Assembly (NCBI GenBank): GCA_035771175.1
Contig: CM069606.1
Coordinates: 29,407,816 to 29,471,815 of the forward strand
Direction of reading: 5' to 3'
From: Paratinospora sagittata
Taxonomy: Eukaryota > Streptophyta > Magnoliopsida > Ranunculales > Menispermaceae
DNA length: 64,000 bases
Shown here: piece by piece, positions 57,244 through 64,000 of the stretch
Layout of the letters: every line of letters begins with the position of its first letter
Position numbering within the stretch: position 1 is the first letter of the stretch
Made by a program: the position numbers and the translations under genes
Notes under the pieces: generated by a model
The model's database searches: none
Told to the model about the DNA's origin: nothing
The model's input: the letters and a program-made list of their open reading frames with translations, nothing else

Positions 57244-58838
57244 GACAGCCAACTTTCAACTCCAATACCATCCCGGAAAGGCCAATGTTGTGGTCGATGC
57301 CCTGAGTAGAAAATCTTATGTTGTTTGCACTCTTAACTACAAAATGGGAAAGTTGGCTACAGAGATAGAGAACTTTAACCTACAGCTGAACGAAGAAGGA
57401 CCAAGACCACGACTCTTTCAATTATCAGCCAACTCTAAGCTCGTTCGAAAGATTTCAGCAGCTCAAGCCAATGACCCTATGTTAATGATGAAACAAGAAC
57501 TTCTACTCAGCGGACAAGACCTTCCTCACTGGTCCGTCGCTGAAGACGGAATCATTTTTAATAAAAAAAAAACGTCTCTGTTTACCGAACGATCCTGAAG
57601 TTCGAAAAGAAGTGCTAATTGAGATGCACTGTTCGAGGTATGCTATGCATCCTGGGGGTGACAAGTGTACAAGGATGTCAAGCGACAATTCTGGTTTTCT
57701 GGAATGAAGAAGGCAATTGCAGACTTCGTTACTCGATGCCTCGTTTGCTAGAAAGCTAAGGCAGAACGAAAACTTCCCTCTAGACTTCTTCAGTCGTTAC
57801 CCATTGGAAAATGAAAGTGAGAGAACATCGCAATGGATTTTGTTACGGCCTAGCCTCGAAATAATAAAGGGCAAGATGCTATCTGGATTATCATTGACAG
57901 ACTTACAAAGTCTACACACTTCTTGCCAATAAAGTTCACGGATAATCCCGCCAAACTTGCAGCGCTATATGAAAAAGAGATCGTACGCCTTAATGGCATA
58001 CCACTCACGATCGTCTCTGATCGAGACCCTCGATTCACATCAAACTTTTGAAAAAGCTTCCAGAGTAGAATGGGTTCTAAGATCACTATGAGCACAGCCT
58101 TCCACCCTCAGACTGATGGGCAGTCAGAGCGGCTAATCCAAATCTTAGAAAACATGTTACGATGCTGCATTTTGGACTTTAATAACGGATGGGCGAAATA
58201 CTTACATTTAGCTGAGTTTGCATACAACAACAGCTACCAAACTAGTATCGGCATGGCACCGAACGAGGCTCTCTATGGTCACCCTTGCAGATCTCCGGTA
58301 TGCTGGTTAGATATGGCAGATCGACCGCAGTTAGGCCCTGAACTAGTTCAAGAGACCTCTTTGAAGATCACACTAGTAAAGGAACGACTTCGTGTTGCAC
58401 AAAGTCGACAGAAGAGCTATGCTGACAAGTGGAGACAACCTCTAGAATTTGATAAGGGAGACTTGGTTTTTCTAAAAGTTCAACCCACAAGAGGTGTCAA
58501 ACGCTTTGGGATCAAAGGAAAGCTCTCCCCGCGGTACATCGGTCCATTCCATCGTCCATGCCTAAGGTTCGTGACGTTTTTCACGTATCTATGCTTCGCA
58601 AGTATCGTCCTGATCCTTCGCATATCATCCCTTTAGTCGAGGTTCGGGTTGAGGAAGGAAATACTTATCAGGAGAGAACGATACAGATTTTAGATAGAAA
58701 AACTCAAGAACTACGGCGATGTAGCATACCACTTGTGAAGGTGCTCTGGGATCACCACGGCGTAGAGGAAGCAACATTGGAACTAGAAGCAACACTTAAA
58801 CAGAAATACCCTGAATTGTTTTCTCGTACCAACTGATG
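57244..58838 (+). pseudogene. RNase H tail and integrase of element J
   Basis: Starts abruptly with [20 protein letters not shown], the end of RNase H. Integrase follows with MHCSRYAMHPGG (both His kept), CLVC, AMDFVTA, VSDRDPRF, GQSERLIQILE and FAYNNSYQTSIGMAP. Stops near 57748, 57810-57855 and 58049. A ~56-bp deletion near 58550 joins YIGPFH to the sequence before MSKVHDV. The C-terminal chromodomain-like part (58558-58836: RTIQILDRKTQELRR, IPLVKVLWDHHG) is readable. Confidence 0.87.
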
Positions 58839-58934
58839 ACGTGATACATTGTACTATTTTCACTTATCAATAAAATGATGAAACATTGTTTACACATATC
58901 TTAATACATTGTTTCACTTGAATAAACTACGCAG

Positions 58935-59432
58935 ATGTCTGCAAATAATATCAATGGATATAGTGATGCACAAACGCAGTGGCCTCCTTGGCAACCTATG
59001 GCTATTTCTCAAGAAACAGAGTCAAGTCACTACTACTTTGCATCACCAACTCCATCACCACACAGACAGCAATCATTATCGCCAAAGCGTGCATAGTTTT
59101 TTCGTAACAATCCCATGCCCTCATCTTGGCAAGACCTGCTACCAAAAATGCCAGTCGGCCGGATTAGAGCAACTACACAAAAAAGTATTCCACCGCTCAA
59201 CCTACCTCCCCTCAAACGATGTAACCAGCGCCCTCCACCACCATCTGTTATGCAAAGGTTGGAATCTTCAGAGGACGAGTCCAATTCCATTTACTCTCCA
59301 TGGTTTTATGATGATGGGAATTCCACCGGCAACAGTGCTATTCAGGGACCATACAAGCGTTACCCTGAACTCGCAAGAGATGACGCCGACAGTGCATCTC
59401 AAGCAGATAACCATCATAACTACTTGAATTGA
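58935..59432 (+). pseudogene. Accessory frame 2 of element J
   Basis: ATG at 58935 (MSANNINGYSDAQTQWPPW). Conserved with 10303-10824 along its length: SSHYYFASPTPSPHRQ, PLNLPPLKRCN, SEDESNSIYSP and STGNSAIQGPY, ending NYLN with TGA at 59430. A TAG at about 59094 replaces the Trp codon seen in the other copy, and one frame change follows. Rich in Ser, Pro, Asn and Gln. No known domain recognised. Its place after integrase and before the polypurine tract is where extra 3' genes sit in some plant retrotransposons. Confidence 0.55.
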
Positions 59433-59466
59433 TTTCGAGGGCGAAATCCCTTTAAGGGGGGTAGAG

Positions 59467-59640
59467 TGTAATACCCTGTATTTCACAAAAAAAAATAAAA
59501 AATAAAAAAATTGGGCATATGTGCCCGAAAGTCCGGGCACATGCCTGGAAGTCCAGGCAGCCCGCCTGGTAGTCCAGGAACATGCCTAGAAGTCCAGGCA
59601 GCCCGTCCGGAAGTCTAGGCAGCCCGCCTATCTCCGGAGT
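59467..59640 (+). repeat. Start of 3' LTR of element J (LTR4)
   Basis: TGTAATACCCTGTATTTCAC and ATTGGGCATATGTGCCC match LTR3. A block of palindromic words follows (59530-59636: CCTGGAAGTCCAGG, CCTGGTAGTCCAGG, CAGCCCGCC repeated), longer than in the other LTRs. Past about 59640 LTR3-type sequence stops. Confidence 0.7.
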
Positions 59641-61762
59641 GAGTTGGTTAACTATTGAGCATGAGGAGCATGGGATAAAAAAATAAATAAATTCTCTATC
59701 TTTTACTATCTATCTCCAACGCAACAAGAAAAAAAAAATGGGATCTCTTTCTCTTTAATCTCTTCCTCTCCACGTTTTAGGAAAGAGAAAAATAAAAATA
59801 AAAATAAAAAGAGAAAAGAAGTTGCAGAAAGGGAAGAAAGAAGAATGGACGGGAGGGAAGGAAGAAAGAAGAACGGACTGGAGGGAAGGAAGAAAGAAGA
59901 GGAACAGAGGAAGGAACGCGTGATTCGCGGGAAATTCGGACCTGCGGTATGTGATTTTCACTCTATTTCTTCGTAAAATTAATATCTAAGCTAGATGTAA
60001 CGATTCTAGCGGAGTAATTTTTGCTATGGGAGTTGTTTTACAATGTTTTCAAAATTTGGGGTTTTGACCCAACGTGAATGAAAATCTGCTAGGAAAGTTG
60101 GAAAACATTTCCTAGGCTGTAGGAACCTTAAATATATGGTTAGATTGAATTTATGTGTTCATTTGGAATTTTTATAGTCGTTGGAAGTTTGTTGAAAATT
60201 AGAGTTTAGATTGAAAACCTTTTGAATCATTTAAAACCCAATGAAACTCCAGTTGAAGGCTATAGAATGGTAGAATGCACTGTTGCGAGTCCATCGATGC
60301 TAAGTTCATGATTTTTGGAGACCGTTTGACAATTTTAGTAAAAATTTACATGTTTCGAATGAATAGTAATGACGTGAACAGTGACATAAATAGTACTATG
60401 ATCATATCCAGTTAATAAAATGGAATTAGAATCCAATGAAACTCTGGTTTGAGATCATAGAATCGTAAAGAATTGAATTTCGAACGTTTCGATGCTAAGA
60501 TTGTGATTTTTGGATATGATTTGATATTTCTAGTAACTAAATATATGGTTTTGGTGAGTAAAATTCACTATCGTGACCTTCGCGAACGTGTAAAACCTCA
60601 ATAAAATACCTGTTGAAGGTAGTAGAATGATAGAATGACTGATTTTACACGTGTCGATGTGGACAGAATAATTTTAGGAATGTTCTAGATTTTTAATAAA
60701 ATTGATATATCTTCCAGTAGAAAAATAAATTGAGAATTAGTGAAAATATGAAATGGGAAATCTATTTTCACCGTTCTTTCTTGTGGAAATATCTAGATTG
60801 ACCACAGAAACGAGATAGTAGTTTCTTCAACTGCTTATGAGTCCTAAATGGAGTTGGAATCTAAATTCACGGAATGTGTATAATATTTTTAAGGTTAATC
60901 TTTATTATGAGTGATTTGAAGTGATTTGAGAAATTAAATATGTAAATAGATATGAATAAATGAAATTGAATTATGGAGTGGTTGTGACAGGTTGAAATAG
61001 TTGGATTTATGGATTTAAATTGGAGCTGGACTCGAAAGCGACGATGATTGGGTTTAAGTTGGAAAGTGTTGTACTGTGAGTATATTTTTTTGATGTTGGT
61101 TCTTGTATGACATTTTATTTATATGAATTGTTTAATTGTAAACATGTTATATACGTACATGCATTGTATTTTATTGATCATTCAAAATGATTTTGGCATT
61201 TGGAGTATGCGAGACGTGCGAAGGCAGATCGCATATGTTGTCATTTCGTTAGGAATTAGACCCGGATGAGTGTTATGCGTAACCTCATTGTCAGTAGGCC
61301 TGTCCTAACAAGGATTGGAGATCCTTGAAATGAATGTGAATTGGGTAATGAGAGGCTGTGGCTACCTTGTAACGGCCATACAAGGGTTAGACCCGCTCTC
61401 TTGCCTTAAAGGAGGGAGATTGTGGATTTCGTGGAAAAATGATGCATTGTTTTCTTGAAAACTCATGAAATTTATGTTGTTGACATGTATAATATATTCG
61501 TTGAATGATGCATGTGTTTAATAAGTGTTTGAAATGATTTTAAATGTCATATTTCTCTAAATGTATATAATTGTCATCTCAAGAAATATATTCACTGAGC
61601 TGTTGTTTGCTCACTCCATTTTCTTCAATATTTCAAGTACAGAGTTAAAAGAAAAGGCACGAGAATAGATACGTGAGTTAGATTCTTATTGTGTTAATGT
61701 ACGTGTATGCGAAGGAAATGGATTATATTTTCTTTATTTTCAAATGAATATATATCACATCC

Positions 61763-61840
<78 letters not shown>

Positions 61841-62179
61841 CACATAGATGGTTGTAAGGAAACATGAATTATGATTTGATATATTGTGATGATGAAATGA
61901 GGTGATCATGTATATTTATCAGGTGAGAATTTGATGTGTGAATGAATGGAATGAAATGATTATATATATCTATATTGAATTTGATTTGTGATCTATTGGG
62001 AAAAAAAATGTGAATTGTCCATTTTATGGGGAGGTGCTGTCAAAATTTATGAAAATTTTGGGAATTATTGTGAATGTCGGTTGAGGTTGACAGTGTATTA
62101 TATACTGTATATGGAATGTACGGTGTATAGTACACTGTGCCGGTCATGATGTCAGCCTACGTCAGGGGCGTCATGACAT
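59641..62179 (+). repeat. LTR I, related to the B/E LTR group, 5' end unclear
   Basis: Non-coding. The 3' end GTGCCGGTCATGATGTCAGCC...GGGGCGTCATGACA parallels the LTR ends of E (21257) and B (43807), and the TATGACATTTTATTTATATGAATTG stretch (61107) parallels 42751. No TG start with a matching target duplication was found at the left; the base set after 62179 is TACTT. Either it is fused to LTR4 by recombination or its 5' end was lost. A purine-rich tract lies at 59770-59920. Confidence 0.55.
61765..61838. repeat. (AT)n microsatellite
   Basis: About 74 bp of uninterrupted AT repeats, the longest simple repeat in the window. Confidence 0.92.
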
Positions 62180-62536
62180 ACTTGACGTAAGATAAATGCC
62201 AAGCGTAAGCATAATCGCCAGAAGCTGAAATTTGGTTAGTTTTATTTTTTGTATTTTTATTTATTATTTTATATGGCTTAAAATATTGTTACGGGTTACT
62301 TATTTATTTTGTTTTTTTAATCTGTAACCCGCATTGCATAAAAAAGGGGAGAAAAAGTTAAGATGAGTTCCTAGGATCCATTAGCTAATGTTTCGAAAAT
62401 CTATTGATTATTATGATCAATGAAAGTTGATGTATAATACATGAAAGTCGTCAGCCTTGAGTGCTTTTTAATTATGTTATTTTCTATGATAATGACATTT
62501 TAATGGACATAGTTGTGATTGTGTACATAAATGCAG
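62180..62536. other. Non-coding flank before MuDR gene
   Basis: Contains GTTACGGGTTA / TAACCCGCA as an inverted pair (about 62290-62335) and ends in TGCAG at 62532-62536, a possible splice acceptor directly before the ATG. No gene. Confidence 0.35.
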
Positions 62537-64000
62537 ATGGCAGACATATTTGTCTCAATATATATGCTACACAAATGGCCAAGTAATACCTAGCCCTCAA
62601 GGTGTATCATATGATAGTCCGCCGGTTGGCGTTGCAAGAATCCAATTAGGCATTAGTTTTGAAGAATTCGAAGGGGTTATCCGAAATGTACTACAAATTT
62701 TTGGTGCTTCAATAATAAATATGACCTATAGATGGTCGTTGTTTTTTGGGGGTGGATATTTTAATTTTACGCCTGTTTCAATTGGAAATGAGCAAGAGTT
62801 AAGAAGTGTATTTGCCATGATGCAAGAGTTCCCACCTCCTAATAGTATGGAGGTATATGTTGATGTTGTTGGTAGAATTCCAACTCAAACTCATGCGAGG
62901 AGTTTCCCAAGTTACCTAGATGTAAGTGGCCCTAGTGCACAAAGATCATTGGAGAACATTGGTCCTAGGACAATGTCACCCATTAAAACTGTAATTGTGG
63001 GCATGGGACCTAAGGCTGATGATACTTGTTCATCTGTGGCACGTTTGTCTGATGATGATTTCAATTTTAATGATGACCATGAACAAATCAGTGAAAGTAG
63101 TGATGAAGACAATGAAAGTAATGGAAGAGAAGAAACATCTAATCCATTTGATTTGAGTGAGACACTCTTGAGGGTAATACGGCATGATGGGTCTTTGTGT
63201 GTAGCACCATTATAAGAAGAAGACAATGGGTTGAGCATGGAGGACAATGAGTCACATGACTCTCAGTTGCATGGAGTAGGAGGTACACCTCAACTTACCA
63301 CGACAGGCTTTGATGCCCCGTCACCGAGTTTCATGGAACTTAATATAGAAACCATGGCACCAATGTCAGATGAAGATGACAACATATCTATGGGTTGGAA
63401 TGAGTCACATGATCTTTGTAAAGGGCTCACATTTCCCAGTAAAGAAGACTTGCAACATACTGTGAAACGATGTTGCATAGCGCAACATCGTGAATTTGTC
63501 GTGGTTGATTCAGAACCCAATGGAAAGACGGTTGTCAGTGGAGGGTAAGAGCGGCAAAACGTAAGAGAACAGGGACGTTTGAGATCACATGTGTGAGGGA
63601 ACCCACACATGTGTCTATCCTCGAATGTCACAGGACCATAGACAAATTGATTTTTCACTGATATTCCGTAAGGTTTTTAAAATTGTAAGGTGAGATCCTT
63701 TAATTTCAGTAGGGGCGCTTCATGAATTTATTAAAAACAAATACAAGTATGATGTGCATTATAGGAAAGTATGGCGTGCAAAAAGAAAGGTGATGCAAAT
63801 GATATTTGGTGATTGGACTGTATCATACAACGTGTTTCCTAAGTGGATAGATGCATTGAAGGCAAGCAATTCGGCACTATTGCAAGAGTCCTACATTACC
63901 CAGAAGATCCAAGATATCCCGGTATAGGAGTTTTTCATTTTTGTTTTTGGGCCTTTGGTGCTTCAATCGAGGGGTTTAAGCATTGTAGGCCCATTATACA
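62537..64000 (+). pseudogene. MuDR-like transposase, N-terminal part, cut by window end
   Basis: ATG at 62537 (MADIFVSIY). A one-base slip in the ATATATAT run near 62565 shifts into the long frame to 63215 (CYTNGQVIPSPQGVSYD; NMTYRWSLFFGGGYFNF; QEFPPPNSMEVYVDVVG). An acidic linker follows. An in-frame TAA at 63213 is followed by the same frame to 63548, including GLTFPSKEDLQHTVKRCCIA, the start of the MuDR DNA-binding domain. Frameshifts near 63540 and 63604 lead through RVRAAKRKRTGTFEITC and HTC-type zinc-finger sequence. After a TGA at about 63691 come ALHEFIKNKYKYDV, RKVWRAKR and IFGDWTVSYNVFPKW, then the start of the transposase core. It matches the gene at 21663 but is less decayed. Confidence 0.87.

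Larger units (their letters stand above)
50759..59640 (+). mobile_element. Ty3/gypsy element J (family A), internally deleted
   Basis: LTR3, primer site, expanded AT leader, solo LTR C3 insertion, accessory frame 1 (short), gag, a deletion joining gag to the end of RNase H, integrase, accessory frame 2, polypurine tract, and the start of a 3' LTR. It lacks the zinc knuckle, protease, reverse transcriptase and most of RNase H, so it could only have moved with help from another copy. The 3' boundary is uncertain because the right LTR changes family near 59640. Confidence 0.8.

Noticed and set aside
61694..61909. Tyr/Ile repeat frame on the minus strand
   Set aside because: It is a translation of the (AT)n microsatellite.
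63660..63712. Possible short intron in the MuDR gene (GTGAG...TTTCAG)
   Set aside because: Reading straight through gives the expected DPLISVGALHEF-type continuation with one TGA, and the span is too short for a usual plant intron.

Overview
This window looks like intergenic heterochromatin of a flowering plant, probably a eudicot with a repeat-rich genome. I see no ordinary host gene, tRNA, rRNA or CRISPR. Almost everything that can be recognised is transposable-element sequence: Ty3/gypsy retrotransposons with initiator-Met-tRNA primer sites, solo LTRs with perfect 5-bp target duplications, MuDR/MULE-type DNA transposons including a plant-mobile-domain gene, and one hAT-like element. Most coding regions are broken by stops and frameshifts. 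Several stops are CGA->TGA, CAA->TAA or TGG->TGA differences between copies, as expected of methylated, decaying repeats. The host species cannot be named from the sequence.

Layout. 1-1915: MULE-type terminal sequence and a leader fragment. 1916-14697: a Ty3/gypsy element (family A) arranged LTR-internal-LTR-partial internal. 14698-26140: a MuDR-like gene split by a reverse-oriented solo LTR (D, 15294-21659), which itself holds a hAT-like element (17274-18370) and a second solo LTR (E, 18741-21257), and split again by solo LTR F1 (21962-24746). 26141-28730: tandem repeat, palindromes, a leader fragment and a FAR1/MULE-type gene fragment. 28731-32906: solo LTR C1 with C2 inserted in reverse. 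32907-43807: chromodomain gypsy element B, whose reverse transcriptase is interrupted by solo LTR F2 (35943-38927). 43808-44381: reverse Athila-like gag fragment, the target of B. 45880-47110: three ~395-bp units, each a long imperfect palindrome. 47232-49575: reverse plant-mobile-domain (PMD) gene with its 5' end. 49576-50758: palindrome array and tandem duplication. 50759-59640: second family-A element (J), with solo LTR C3 in its leader (52937-55819), gag-pol deletions and a chimeric 3' LTR region that runs to about 62179. 62537-64000: N-terminal part of a second MuDR transposase, cut by the window end.

How the parts relate. Family A carries two extra reading frames besides gag-pol. One lies before gag (three copies here) and resembles the plant-transposon-protein domain, with a Pro/Gln-rich tail. 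The other is a Ser/Pro-rich frame of about 165 codons between integrase and the 3' LTR (two copies). The most unusual structure is in the two F solo LTRs. Each holds two separate arrays of about a dozen short hairpins whose stems change together from unit to unit, plus three larger hairpins conserved between the copies, one with a clear compensatory base pair. MULE/PMD termini likewise carry arrays of short palindromes, with a different core word in each element group. All family names come from motif recognition by eye; no database search was run.
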